Assembly: GCA_017551425.1 (NCBI GenBank)
Contig: JAFZLQ010000116.1
Location: 1-36,896 of the forward strand
Origin: Bacteroidales bacterium
GTDB taxonomy: Bacteria > Bacteroidota > Bacteroidia > Bacteroidales > UBA932
Reading direction: 5' to 3'
DNA: 36,896 bases
The position numbers were made by a program, and so were the translations under genes. Positions 1 through 9,787 of the stretch are shown in pieces. The notes beneath the pieces were generated by a model, which was not told where the DNA came from, ran no database searches, and saw only the letters and a program-made list of their open reading frames with translations. How positions within the stretch are numbered: position 1 is the stretch's first letter; the number at the start of each line of letters is the position of its first letter.

Positions 1-372
1 CGCGGACTCCTCCAGATCTTCGCGGAGAACAGCTGGATCGACAACGACAACCCCTGGGCCCCCGGACGCGAGGACGGCACCCTGCCGCGCTTCACCAAGA
101 CCAATTATCCCTGGAACTCCGAGGACTCCACGCTGTGGACCGTGGACGCCAGCTACCTGCGACTCAAGAGCGCAAGCTTCGGCTACACCTTCTCCCGCAA
201 CAAGTTCTTCGACAAACTGGGAATCGGCAGCGTAAGCCTCATGTTCACCGGTTACAACCTCTGGACCCTGTCTTACATGACACTCCAGGATCCTGAAGCC
301 AAGTCCAGCGACTCCGACGGTACCTACCCGCTCGTGAAGACCTACAACCTGGCCCTCAACATCAACTTCTAA
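1..372 (+). CDS. SusC/RagA-family TonB-dependent outer-membrane transporter, C-terminal end only
   Basis: This is the last 123 codons of a gene that begins before the window. The frame is open from base 1 to the TAA at 370-372. It shows the ending usual for SusC-type beta-barrels: a stretch with W, N, P and G residues, then a segment resembling YLRLKSASFGYTFSRN (about residues 52-67 of the visible part), and a final beta strand ending in asparagine-phenylalanine. SusC proteins form the TonB-driven pore through which a SusD-capped oligosaccharide enters the periplasm. A SusD gene follows after 12 bases, as expected for a SusCD pair. The plug domain and signal peptide lie outside the window, so substrate class cannot be judged. 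Confidence 0.93.
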   Translation, partial: RGLLQIFAENSWIDNDNPWAPGREDGTLPRFTKTNYPWNSEDSTLWTVDASYLRLKSASFGYTFSRNKFFDKLGIGSVSLMFTGYNLWTLSYMTLQDPEAKSSDSDGTYPLVKTYNLALNINF

Positions 373-384
373 AACAGGCTCACA

Positions 385-2262
385 ATGAAAAGATTATTTG
401 GAATACTGACCGTTGCCGCGCTGCTCGCCGGCATGGCCGCTTGTGAAAGCCTCAAACTCGGAGACGAGGGCCTCAGCAAGGCTCCGGAAAGCTCCGGCGC
501 CACCATCGACACCCTGTTCGCTTCCCTCAAGGATGCAGACAAGGTACTGGCTTCGGCATATTACTACCTGCCTTACGGACTCATCTCCGACTTTGACAGC
601 AAGATGGGCAAGGACATAGTCGAGTCCATCACAGACCACTTCGTCTCCAACAAGCACACCGAGGGTGACGGTCCCAACGACCTCTACTACACCGGTGCGC
701 TCGGCGCCAACATTTCCGGCGACGCGGCGGGCGGAGAGACATACCGCTTCGGCAGCGAGAAAGACTATACCGCCATCCGCTACGGCTGGCTCTTCCTCGA
801 GAACGCGGAGAGCATCCCCGACGCCAATCCCACCCAGCTCAAGCGCAAGTGCGCCGAGGCCAAGATGTGCATCGCAATCGCTTACGCCAACATGGTACGT
901 TACGTAGGCGGCGTGCCCATCATCGACCACGCGGTGAGGACCGACGAGGAGATGATCTATCCCCGTGCAACCTTCAAGGAGACCATAGATTATATAGTGA
1001 AGCTCTGCGACGAGGCCGCACCCGACCTCCCCTGGCAGGTGACCGGCGCAGAAGACGGACGCCTCACCAAGGCTGCCGCCCTCGGCCTCAAGCTCCGCAT
1101 GCTCTGCTTTGCCGCATCTCCTACCTTCAACTCGGACAAGCCCTGGAACGACAAGGCATCCGACTGGGAGAAAATGGGCAAGTACGTACGCTACGGCGAG
1201 CACTATGACGCAGGCCTCTGGACAGCCGCCAAGAAAGCGGCCGACGAGTTCATGAGCGCATGGAACGCCGGCGGCTGGTACGCGCTCGTACAGGCAGTCC
1301 CCACCGGAGTGGATCCCGTATCGGGCACGACCTATACCCTTCCCGCCGACTACCGTCTGGCATACCGCAAGTCCTATCGTGACCGCGGTACCACCGAGAC
1401 CATCATCTCCGTGCGCAAGAGCAACAGCACCAGCTATCACGACAAGAACATGGACCTCCAGGACGACTTCGGCTGCGGCGGCACGCTCAACTGGGTCAAC
1501 CGCTTCCCTTATGCCGACGGCACCCCGTTCCCCGAGGACTTCGACTGGAGCAATCCCACCGCAGGCGGCCCCGACCGCAACCCGTTCTTCAAGAGCGACG
1601 CCAACGGAGACCTCAAGGTTGACAACGTTGGTTTCCTCGAGACCCGCGATCCCCGTCTGTACGAGAACGTCTGCGTTCCCGGAGACCTCTGGAAAAACGG
1701 CGTCGTAGGTCCTACCTACACCAACGCAAAGAGCCCCAACTTCCAGGACGGCAACACCGGCTTCCTGCAGATGAAGTTCATCTACCAGACGGAAGCAGAC
1801 CGCAACGTTCCTCCCCACTGGTGCCTTATGCGACTCGCCGAGGTTCTCCTCAACGCCGCAGAGGCCTACAATGAGGCCGACGGCGGTCCTTCCGAGCTTG
1901 CCTACCAGTGGCTCAACGCAGTGCGCGCCCGCGTAGGCCTTCCCCCCGTGGCTGAAGGCATGACCAAGGAGCAGTTCCGCGACGCCCTCATCCTCGAGCG
2001 CGACCTCGAGTTCGGCTTTGAGGAAGTGCGCTGGTTCGACATGGTGCGCTGGGGCCTGACCTCCGCGTTCACCACCAAGCTCAAGGCACTCGACGTTACC
2101 GGCAACAAGCAGAAGAACGCAACCTCGTTCACTTTTGTCGTGAAGGACGCCTATCCTCCGAGAGTGTGGTACAACACCTGGGACACCAAGTGGTACCTCG
2201 CACCCATCCCCGCCATTGAGATTAACAAGGGCTACGGAATGACTCAAAATCCGGGTTGGTAA
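385..2262 (+). CDS. SusD/RagB-family surface glycan-binding lipoprotein (first pair)
   Basis: A 625-residue lipoprotein. The signal peptide ends in LLAGMAAC, so Cys20 is the likely lipidated residue, and acidic residues follow within ten positions, compatible with surface export in Bacteroidota. The body has helical TPR-like segments, including RLAEVLLNAAEAYNEADG about three quarters along. A C-terminal ERDLEFGFEEVRWFDMVRWG segment matches the SusD signature in which an ER-EL-FE-R-D-RW pattern precedes the end. SusD proteins cap the SusC barrel and bind glycan at the cell surface. The gene sits 12 bases after the partial SusC, so the two should form one complex. Its start is the only methionine that gives a signal peptide. 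The bound sugar cannot be read from sequence. Confidence 0.95.
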   Translation: MKRLFGILTVAALLAGMAACESLKLGDEGLSKAPESSGATIDTLFASLKDADKVLASAYYYLPYGLISDFDSKMGKDIVESITDHFVSNKHTEGDGPNDLYYTGALGANISGDAAGGETYRFGSEKDYTAIRYGWLFLENAESIPDANPTQLKRKCAEAKMCIAIAYANMVRYVGGVPIIDHAVRTDEEMIYPRATFKETIDYIVKLCDEAAPDLPWQVTGAEDGRLTKAAALGLKLRMLCFAASPTFNSDKPWNDKASDWEKMGKYVRYGEHYDAGLWTAAKKAADEFMSAWNAGGWYALVQAVPTGVDPVSGTTYTLPADYRLAYRKSYRDRGTTETIISVRKSNSTSYHDKNMDLQDDFGCGGTLNWVNRFPYADGTPFPEDFDWSNPTAGGPDRNPFFKSDANGDLKVDNVGFLETRDPRLYENVCVPGDLWKNGVVGPTYTNAKSPNFQDGNTGFLQMKFIYQTEADRNVPPHWCLMRLAEVLLNAAEAYNEADGGPSELAYQWLNAVRARVGLPPVAEGMTKEQFRDALILERDLEFGFEEVRWFDMVRWGLTSAFTTKLKALDVTGNKQKNATSFTFVVKDAYPPRVWYNTWDTKWYLAPIPAIEINKGYGMTQNPGW

Positions 2263-2282
2263 ACTATTAAATGTACCCGAAG

Positions 2283-5003
2283 ATGAAAAGATTAGCTATA
2301 TATATGATTCTTCCGCTTCTGATGGTTTCCGCCGCGGCGGCCGCCCAGGAAGGAAAGCCGGTGTCGCAGATCGACTCGATCCTGCTCGGCAACCCCTTCC
2401 ACGTACAGGCAGCCACAAGCGCCTCGCTGGACGCCTCGGTTTTTGAGAAAAGCCCTGAAGTGGACATTGCAAAGGCTCTCTACGGCCAGTTCTCCGGAAT
2501 GCTCGTGAAGCAGGGCACCGGCCGCAGCGAAGAAAACCAGTCCAAGCTCCGCCTCCACGGGCACAGCCCGCTGGTCCTCGTGGACGGCTTCCCGCGTGAG
2601 CTCAACGACCTCACCGGAGTCGAGATCGAATCCGTCACCGTGCTCAAGGACGCAGTCGCCGCCGCAATATACGGCGTCAAGGGCGCCAACGGCGTGGTGA
2701 TGATCACAACGAAGCGCGGCACGGACGCACCACTGCACGTTACGGCAAAATACCAGTACGGATTCGCCACCGCCTATCGCAATCCCGAGTTCTCCAACTC
2801 GTACACCTATGCCTATTATATGAATCAGGCACGCGAACTGGACGGTCTCGCCCCGCGTTACACCAACGAGGAGCTGAACGGATTCTACAACAATTCAGAC
2901 CCGTACGCATATCCCAACGTCGATTGGTGGAACGAGATCTACCGCGATCACGGCGACAATCACCGTGCGCAGTTCACCTTCTCCGGCGGTAACCGCAACT
3001 TCCGCTACTTCACATCGGTCGATTACATGAAGGACAACGCAATGTTCGTGACGCCCACCGCGGACGACCGCTACAACGGCCACGTTTACGACAACCGCCT
3101 GAGCATCCGTTCCAACGTGGACGTGAACATCACCGAGTCCACCGCCATGAAGGTGGGCGTGATGGCACGTCTGGCCGAGTTCAACAAGCCTTACATCATG
3201 AGGAGCAGCAACACCATCGAGAAGCTCCTCTACAAGCTCCCTTCCGCCGCTTTCCCCATCAAGCAGTCTGACGGGACCTACGGCGGATCGTCCATCTACG
3301 GCAACAACAACCCCGTGGCCCTGTTCCAGGAGTCTGGCCAGCACCAGTATTCCAACACCAAGGTGCTCGCCAACATGGACCTGCGCCAGGATCTCGGATC
3401 CCTCGTGGAAGGCCTCAGCGCCAACGCTTCCGTTGCATTCGACTACATCGGCAAGCTCACCGAGGTCGCAGAGAAGGAGTTCCAGTATGCCGAGCTCGTG
3501 GGCAAGGAGCTGAAGTACTACGGCACCAACTCCAAGACCGTGGAGTTCGAGCACTGGTTCAGCAGCCTGCAGATGAAGTTCGAGCTTATGGGACGACTGA
3601 GCTACGCCCGCAACTTCGGCGACAACCATGTTGAGGGACACGTAGGCTACCGCCAGCGTTCCTGGATCGAGAACGAGCGCAACGCATCCTCCAAGACCCA
3701 GGAAATCTTCGCCACCGCAAGCTACAACTGGAAGAACCGCATCTTTGCCGACGCAGTGGTCAACTACTCCGGCTCCGCCTATCTCGAGCCCGGCAAACAG
3801 TTCAACTGGTATCCCGCAGTGAGCCTCGGCGCAGTGGTTTCCGAGGAGCCTTACATCAAGGTCGCAGCATCCTGGGGCCTTTCCGGTTCCGACGAAGACC
3901 TCGAGCATGAGCTCTGGCGCCAGTCTTACGGTTCCAGCAACGGCCACAGCTTCTACTTCGGCAACGGAGACCAGCCCAACGGCTATTCCGGCCGCGCAGA
4001 AGGCGACATGGCAGCCCTCACCCTCGCTCCCGAGCGTTCCAACAAGGCTACCGTGGGTATCGAGACCAGGTTCTTCCGCGACCGCCTGCAGCTCAGCGCC
4101 GACGGATTCTGGGAGCAGAGGTCCAACATCCTCATCGAGCCTTCCAACGTTTCTGAAGTCATCGGTATCGGCATGAGCGAGCAGAGCCTCGGCGAGTACC
4201 TGTACCGCGGCGTGGACGCAGCCCTCGCATGGGACGACAAGGCCGGCGACTTCGAGTACGGAGTTTACGGCAACGCCGGCTGGCTCTTCACCGAGGTGGT
4301 GGACGACGGCCAGGCATACCAGGCGTACGACTACCTGTACCACAAGGGCAACCCCGTCGGCCAGCGCTACGGCCTCGAGGTTATCGGCATTTTCCAGAAC
4401 CAGCTGGAAATCAACAACTCTCCCAAGCAGACCTTCGGTGAAGTCCGTCCCGGCGACCTCAAGTACAAGGACCAGAACGGTGACGGCATCATCGACAGCC
4501 AGGACGTGGTGAAGATGTTCGGTTCCAACTATCCCCTGCTCGAGTACGGCTTCGGCCTCCACGCAGGCTGGAAGGGCCTCAAGGTATATGCAGACTTCCA
4601 GGGCATTACGGGCGTTACCGTGAGCTTGCTGGATTCCCCTCTGTACCAGCCCCTTACCGACAGCAACAGCACCATCTCCGACACCTTCCTCAAGCGCGAG
4701 GTCCCCTGGACCCCCGAGAATGCGGACAAGGCCACGATGCCCCGCCTCACCACCCTTGACGGCGAGAACAACTACCGCAGCAGCAACCAGTGGTACCGCG
4801 ACGGCTCCTTCCTCAAGCTCCGCAACGTCGGAGTCTCCTACACTATTCCCAAGAGCCTGCTCAAGATCTGCGACGCCACCGTTTCCGTGAACGGGACCAA
4901 CCTGTTCAGCGTGGACAACATCAAGTTCGCCGATCCCGAACAGCTCGGAGCCGCCTATCCTTCCACCCGGGTAATCTGGGGAAGCGTAAAGTTCAACTTC
5001 TAA
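2283..5003 (+). CDS. SusC/RagA-family TonB-dependent transporter (second pair), short N-terminus
   Basis: About 906 residues from the ATG at 2283, which starts a clean signal peptide ending AAAAAQ. An in-frame ATG at 2271 would only add four residues. Right after a short spacer comes the plug domain (about residues 45-150), with the typical LVLVDGFPREL and SVTVLKDA-AAIYGVKGANGVVMITTKRG elements. The 22-strand barrel ends with SVKFNF. The carboxypeptidase-regulatory-like beta-sandwich that most SusC proteins carry before the plug is absent, and the protein is shorter than the usual 1000-1100 residues. It would import oligosaccharide delivered by the SusD encoded 13 bases downstream. The family is certain; the substrate is unknown. 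Confidence 0.95.
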   Translation: MKRLAIYMILPLLMVSAAAAAQEGKPVSQIDSILLGNPFHVQAATSASLDASVFEKSPEVDIAKALYGQFSGMLVKQGTGRSEENQSKLRLHGHSPLVLVDGFPRELNDLTGVEIESVTVLKDAVAAAIYGVKGANGVVMITTKRGTDAPLHVTAKYQYGFATAYRNPEFSNSYTYAYYMNQARELDGLAPRYTNEELNGFYNNSDPYAYPNVDWWNEIYRDHGDNHRAQFTFSGGNRNFRYFTSVDYMKDNAMFVTPTADDRYNGHVYDNRLSIRSNVDVNITESTAMKVGVMARLAEFNKPYIMRSSNTIEKLLYKLPSAAFPIKQSDGTYGGSSIYGNNNPVALFQESGQHQYSNTKVLANMDLRQDLGSLVEGLSANASVAFDYIGKLTEVAEKEFQYAELVGKELKYYGTNSKTVEFEHWFSSLQMKFELMGRLSYARNFGDNHVEGHVGYRQRSWIENERNASSKTQEIFATASYNWKNRIFADAVVNYSGSAYLEPGKQFNWYPAVSLGAVVSEEPYIKVAASWGLSGSDEDLEHELWRQSYGSSNGHSFYFGNGDQPNGYSGRAEGDMAALTLAPERSNKATVGIETRFFRDRLQLSADGFWEQRSNILIEPSNVSEVIGIGMSEQSLGEYLYRGVDAALAWDDKAGDFEYGVYGNAGWLFTEVVDDGQAYQAYDYLYHKGNPVGQRYGLEVIGIFQNQLEINNSPKQTFGEVRPGDLKYKDQNGDGIIDSQDVVKMFGSNYPLLEYGFGLHAGWKGLKVYADFQGITGVTVSLLDSPLYQPLTDSNSTISDTFLKREVPWTPENADKATMPRLTTLDGENNYRSSNQWYRDGSFLKLRNVGVSYTIPKSLLKICDATVSVNGTNLFSVDNIKFADPEQLGAAYPSTRVIWGSVKFNF

Positions 5004-5016
5004 ACCGGGAAATGAT

Positions 5017-6717
5017 ATGAAAAAGCTTACTTATATAATATCCGCCGTCCTGCTGCTTGCAGGCTGCAACTTCCTGGATTTCGACGAAACTTCCAGCCTC
5101 TACGAGCGCGATGCCATGTACAAGACGTACAGCGACATCCAGAAGATGCTGACCAACATCTACGGCTACATGCCCAACAAGGACATTGTCGCCGTGAGCG
5201 ACGCGATGCGCGACTGCGGCTGCGACGACGCCGAATTCGGCGATCCCAGCGCAACCGTACAGCGTTACAACAACGGCAACTGGTCGGCCCTCTCTACCGT
5301 AGATACCCAGTGGTCCCTGTACAACGCGATCCGCTGCACCTGGGAATTCCTGGAGTCCATCCCGACGGTTGACCTCTCCATTTACAAATACGACGTCAAG
5401 TACCAGCAGTGGCTCGAGCACATCAAGTACTATCCGTACGAGGCACGCCTGCTCAAGGCATACTACCTGTTCGAGCTCGCCCGCCGCTACCGCGACATCC
5501 CCGTGCCCGACAGGATGCTCTCCATCGAGGAGGCCAACTCCATCGAGAAGACCCCCTTCAACGATGTCATCAAGTACATCGTGGAGGAGTGCGACACCTG
5601 CATCAACAAGCTGCCCGCATCCTACCTGGGCATGCTTGACGACGAGTACGGACGCGTGACCAAGGGCTTCGCCATGGCCGTCAAGACCAAGGCCCTGCTC
5701 TACGCGGCAAGCCCCCTGTTCAACGAGAGCGGAGACGCCCAGAAGTGGCTCGAGGCCGCCAAGGCCGCACAGGACCTCATCGACTCCGGCCTCTACAGGC
5801 TCGACCCGGGTCTCTTCTATCCCGGCTCCGGCAAGGAGGACCAGTGGTTCGCATCGCCCGAAGTCATAATGCACATCAGGCGCTCGGACAGCCAGAGCTT
5901 CGAGAGGTACAACTTCCCCGTACGCTTCACTGAAGGCAAGCGCACCTCGATGTCCGGCACCTATCCCACCCAGAACCTGGTGGACGCCTTCCAGACGGCC
6001 GCAGGCTATGACATCACCCTCACCGCGGACGGATGGCAAACCGACGATCCCGACTTCGACATCGAGCATCCCTACAGCGGCCGCGATCCCCGCTTCGCCC
6101 GTTCGATCCTCGCCAACGGCATGGAATTCAAGGGCAGCACCATCGAGACCTACGTGGGCGGCGCCGACTATTCCGCAACCCGCGCCGACCTCGGTTCCCC
6201 TACCGGCTATTACCTCCGCAAGTACGTCCAGGAACTCACGAGCTTCACTCCCGAGGCTGAGTACTCCTGCCAGCACACCTGGGTCGTTTACCGCTACGCA
6301 GAAGCTCTCCTGAGCTATGCCGAGGCTGCGAACGAGTACTTCAAGGATCCCGACAAGACGGACGGCATCCTGCACATGAGCGCACGCGAGGCCCTCAACA
6401 TGATACGCGCCAACGCCGGCATGCCCGACGTGACAGCAAGCGGCTACGAGGCCTTCAAGGCTGCCGTACAGCGCGAGTGGAGGGTTGAGTTCGCCTTCGA
6501 GGACCACCGTTTCTGGGATGTTCGCCGCTGGAAGATCGGTTCCTCCACACAGGGCCAGATCGACGGCGTGAGCATCATCAAGTCCGGCGAGAAGTTCGAA
6601 TACAGCCGCGCCCTCGTAGAGCGCCGCACCTGGGCGGACAGGATGAATCTCTATCCCATCCCCCAGAAGGAACTCTTCTGCAACACTAACCTCAACCCGC
6701 AGAACAGCGGTTGGTAG
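5017..6717 (+). CDS. SusD/RagB-family surface glycan-binding lipoprotein (second pair)
   Basis: A 566-residue lipoprotein. The signal peptide ends LLLAGC (Cys17) and is followed by the acidic DFDE, a composition associated with surface display in Bacteroidota. The C-terminal part contains YAEALLSYAEAANEYF and then REWRVEFAFEDHRFWDVRRW, the SusD hallmark, and ends with NPQNSGW. A C-terminal NP-GW is common in the family; the first SusD here also ends NPGW. It is the partner of the short SusC 13 bases upstream. It differs widely from the first SusD in sequence, so the two pairs are unlikely to be a recent duplication and may recognise different parts or lengths of the same glycan. Confidence 0.95.
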   Translation: MKKLTYIISAVLLLAGCNFLDFDETSSLYERDAMYKTYSDIQKMLTNIYGYMPNKDIVAVSDAMRDCGCDDAEFGDPSATVQRYNNGNWSALSTVDTQWSLYNAIRCTWEFLESIPTVDLSIYKYDVKYQQWLEHIKYYPYEARLLKAYYLFELARRYRDIPVPDRMLSIEEANSIEKTPFNDVIKYIVEECDTCINKLPASYLGMLDDEYGRVTKGFAMAVKTKALLYAASPLFNESGDAQKWLEAAKAAQDLIDSGLYRLDPGLFYPGSGKEDQWFASPEVIMHIRRSDSQSFERYNFPVRFTEGKRTSMSGTYPTQNLVDAFQTAAGYDITLTADGWQTDDPDFDIEHPYSGRDPRFARSILANGMEFKGSTIETYVGGADYSATRADLGSPTGYYLRKYVQELTSFTPEAEYSCQHTWVVYRYAEALLSYAEAANEYFKDPDKTDGILHMSAREALNMIRANAGMPDVTASGYEAFKAAVQREWRVEFAFEDHRFWDVRRWKIGSSTQGQIDGVSIIKSGEKFEYSRALVERRTWADRMNLYPIPQKELFCNTNLNPQNSGW

Positions 6718-6745
6718 CAGTTTAACCGATTAGATTTAGAGTATT

Positions 6746-8206
6746 ATGAAAAGATTGATCAATACTGCTATTTGCCTGGGCGCCATGATGATGGCATTCT
6801 CATGCGTCCTCGACGAAATCGACTCGCAGCCCGCAGTCGAGCCACGCCTGGAATGCGACGCCCTTGAGAGTTATACCATACAGGCACAGAAGCCGCAGGA
6901 CATAGCGTTCACCGTATCCTCCACCACCCCCTGGAAGATCACGGGCTTCGAGAGTGCGCCCTGGATCAAGGTCACCCCTTCATCCAGCGACGAATCCAGC
7001 CTTGCGGAAGACATCATCATCTCCTCATCGGCCAACAACAGCATGGACGACCGCTCCGTGACCCTCACCCTCTCCGGCGACAATACGAACATCAAGTACA
7101 GCATTGTCGTAAAGCAGATGCGCAAGGGCTCGCTGACCGTCACTCCAATAGCACAGACCGACGCTTTCGCTACCGGAGGCAGCTCCAAGACCTTCAAGGT
7201 TGAGTCCAACATCTCCTGGGAGGCCTATGCCGCCGAAGAATGGCTCAAGCTTTCCCCGAGTTCCGGCACCAGCGAAGGCCCCATGAAGACCTTCGACGTG
7301 ACCGCCACCGCAGACGCCAACTCATCCATCGTGCGTACCTGCCTGGTAACCGTTGCCGCAGGCGACGACAAGTACGAGTTCACCGTACAGCAGAACGGCC
7401 AGACCCTCGAATTCCTCCCCGTTGACAATACGGCCATCGACCGCACCGGCGGCGAGATCACCATCGGCGTGGACGCCTCCATGGACTGGAAGGTGGAATG
7501 CGACAACGCAGACTTCACCGTCACCAAGGACGGCGACAAGGTGAAGGTTTCCGCCCCCTGGAACAACAGGTTCGCCGAGCGCAAGGGTACCGTCACCATC
7601 AAGCCCGTCACCGCGGACTATGGCGACGTGAGCTCCTCCGTAGAGGTTAGCCAGGGCGTGAACTTCGAGCTCTCCGGAGGCTGCGAGGTCCTTTCCGACG
7701 GCTCCGTCAAGCTAACCAAGGGCGGCACCTCAAGGGTCTCCACCAAGGATACCTACCGCTACGCCTCCATCACCCTCACCATGGGCGATGTAAGCTTCGG
7801 CGACAAGGGCCAGTTATGCCTGAGCACCCACGACGCCATGATTCCCGACGGCGCGCCCAAGTTCGAGCTCCAGTGCCAGATCAAGCTGGGCTCCAAGGTG
7901 CGTCTCCGCACCAACGGCGGCAAGGATAGCGGTTACGACACGTACAACACCAAGGACATCCCCATCACCAAGGACGATCTCAACAGTCTGAAGACTTACA
8001 AGGTCGATTTCAAACCCGCAGGTGCAGGCGAGGTGGGCCTTGAGTTCTTCTACAACGGAACCAGCAAGGCTTCCATGACTTCCCCTTCGGCGTTCGAATA
8101 CGACCCGGCCGTGGTCTGCCACTACTTCTTCGGCTTTGAAGATTCCCCTTCAGACGATACCTGGTACGTGGTGAAGAGCTGTGACATCACACCGGTTAAC
8201 GAATAA
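6746..8206 (+). CDS. BACON-repeat surface lipoprotein, probable glycan-binding protein
   Basis: A 486-residue lipoprotein with a signal peptide ending FSC (Cys20) and then VLDEID, acidic as in exported surface lipoproteins. Three BACON-like Ig-fold repeats follow at about residues 49-124, 125-218 and 219-303. They are recognised by the pattern of a tryptophan (TPWKI, ISWEA, MDWKV) followed by a W-I/L-V-P-S stretch and a closing VVKQ, VQQNG or VSQG strand. The last 180 residues are a beta-rich domain I cannot assign. BACON domains are known as spacers that hold a terminal binding domain away from the membrane, so this is probably a surface glycan-binding protein of the locus. It lies 28 bases after the SusD gene. 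Confidence 0.85.
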   Translation: MKRLINTAICLGAMMMAFSCVLDEIDSQPAVEPRLECDALESYTIQAQKPQDIAFTVSSTTPWKITGFESAPWIKVTPSSSDESSLAEDIIISSSANNSMDDRSVTLTLSGDNTNIKYSIVVKQMRKGSLTVTPIAQTDAFATGGSSKTFKVESNISWEAYAAEEWLKLSPSSGTSEGPMKTFDVTATADANSSIVRTCLVTVAAGDDKYEFTVQQNGQTLEFLPVDNTAIDRTGGEITIGVDASMDWKVECDNADFTVTKDGDKVKVSAPWNNRFAERKGTVTIKPVTADYGDVSSSVEVSQGVNFELSGGCEVLSDGSVKLTKGGTSRVSTKDTYRYASITLTMGDVSFGDKGQLCLSTHDAMIPDGAPKFELQCQIKLGSKVRLRTNGGKDSGYDTYNTKDIPITKDDLNSLKTYKVDFKPAGAGEVGLEFFYNGTSKASMTSPSAFEYDPAVVCHYFFGFEDSPSDDTWYVVKSCDITPVNE

Positions 8207-8218
8207 AAACGATCTGTT

Positions 8219-9775
8219 ATGAAAAAGATATCATATCTCATTACGCTTGGTCTGGCCATCGTCATCGGCCTGGCCTCCTGCGAGGAAAAGCCGGAGCAGC
8301 CAGTCGATTCGGTGGATCTTCGCTACCGGGTGGCAGACAGCTACGACCTGGACGCCATCTCCCCGAAGCCATTCACGATCGTGGTCAAGTCAACCAAGCC
8401 GTGGACCATCAAGAGCTATCATCCCGAATGGTGCATAATCGAGCTCGAGGAAGGTGAGGCGGTTGCCGACTCCCTCGTGCACGTGGGCCAGGGTGAGAGC
8501 ACTTCCGTCCGCGTACAATATTACGACAACGACCAGCTCGACGACCGCATCGACTACATAGAGATAGAGAGCGGCGGCTGGGTCGGCAAGAAGGTGACCA
8601 TCTACCAGAAGGGCATCGCCTACCTCAATGTTCCCGAATCCGACATCGACGAAGGCCTGATGTTCGAGAAAGCCGGCGGCGAGGCTGAGATTCACGTGAA
8701 TTCCAACCAGCCCTGGAGCGCCAAGGTCATCGAGGGCTCCTGGCTGAGCATCAGCGAGGGCGCCACCGGCCAGCTGGACGGCGTCGTCAAGCTCAGCGCC
8801 AAGGAGAACACCGGCGAGAAGCGCTACGCAGCCGTGGCCGTGTACGACCGCAACGGCGAGGAGCGCGCGGTGGTCAAGTTCACCCAGGACGGTGTGCAGC
8901 TCGACCCCGAGACCTTCGAGATCCGCGCAGGCTACGACCAGCTTTCCGCAACCCTGAGCGTGGTCTCCAACACCAAGTGGGAGGCCGAGAAGGGCGGTGA
9001 GACCGACTGGTTCGAAATCGAGAATCCGAGCGGCCACGACGGCGACGGAGTCATCACCCTCAAGTTCACGGACAACTCGGCAGGCACCTCGCTGCGCAAG
9101 AGCAGCATAGTGCTCAAGACCATCAAGGTCAACGACGACGATGCCGTGGCAACCAAGGAAATCGCCGTCAAGCAGGCCTATCCCATCGCCCCCGTACGTC
9201 ACATGTTCGACAGCGACGAGCTCAGCCTCTGGCATTCCGACAAGGGTGTGGATCCCGTTTACAACAAGGGTGTCGGAACCCTGTTCACCGGCAAGACCGA
9301 TTCCGAGTACAGCCGTGTGAACCAGGGAGACATGCCTTTCGGCAACTATACCTTCCGCTGGAGCAACATGGAAGGCGCGGCCCGCGTCCGCCACTGGTTC
9401 TGCTACAGCGAGAGCGCGGAGCTCAAGCTCGACGTACGCCCCGCAAACAACAAGATCAGCTTCAGCTTCAACGCCCCCGGCGGAGAAGACGCACAGAAGC
9501 CTGCGGTCTCTTCCGAATACACTACGGGCCTCGACTTCTCCCAGCCCATGGAGATCACGTTCAAGTTCGACCCGAGCGGCGCCGACTACTGCCACGTGAC
9601 CTACCTCTGCAACGGTGTGGAGATGATTTCCTTCGACACTTCGGAGAACACGATGCGCAGCACCAAGTGGGGCAGCAAGATCAACATGTACCTGGGCGTG
9701 AGCGCAGACGGCAACCCCGGCAGCGCAGTCCTCGAATGGTATGAATACACTCCTCCTATGAACTGGGACGAATAA
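8219..9775 (+). CDS. BACON-repeat surface lipoprotein, probable glycan-binding protein (second)
   Basis: A 518-residue lipoprotein with a signal peptide ending GLASC (Cys21) followed by EEKPE. It has three BACON-like repeats at about residues 40-135, 136-225 and 226-322, each with a TPW/KPW/QPW- or TKW-type tryptophan and a repeat end such as IYQKG, FTQDG or VKQAY. The remaining 195 residues form a different, tryptophan- and tyrosine-rich beta domain (WSNMEG, HWFCYSES, WYEYTPP) suited to sugar stacking, though that role is inferred. The layout matches the preceding gene, from which it is 12 bases away, but sequence identity looks low outside the BACON pattern. Two such proteins next to SusCD usually mean a set of glycan-binding antennae. 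Confidence 0.83.
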   Translation: MKKISYLITLGLAIVIGLASCEEKPEQPVDSVDLRYRVADSYDLDAISPKPFTIVVKSTKPWTIKSYHPEWCIIELEEGEAVADSLVHVGQGESTSVRVQYYDNDQLDDRIDYIEIESGGWVGKKVTIYQKGIAYLNVPESDIDEGLMFEKAGGEAEIHVNSNQPWSAKVIEGSWLSISEGATGQLDGVVKLSAKENTGEKRYAAVAVYDRNGEERAVVKFTQDGVQLDPETFEIRAGYDQLSATLSVVSNTKWEAEKGGETDWFEIENPSGHDGDGVITLKFTDNSAGTSLRKSSIVLKTIKVNDDDAVATKEIAVKQAYPIAPVRHMFDSDELSLWHSDKGVDPVYNKGVGTLFTGKTDSEYSRVNQGDMPFGNYTFRWSNMEGAARVRHWFCYSESAELKLDVRPANNKISFSFNAPGGEDAQKPAVSSEYTTGLDFSQPMEITFKFDPSGADYCHVTYLCNGVEMISFDTSENTMRSTKWGSKINMYLGVSADGNPGSAVLEWYEYTPPMNWDE

Positions 9776-9787
9776 AAGACATGCCTT

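Noticed and set aside
394..2247. Long open frame of 617 codons on the minus strand opposite the first SusD gene
   Set aside because: The plus-strand frame has a signal peptide and SusD motifs; the minus frame has no recognisable domain and is a by-product of GC-rich third codon positions.
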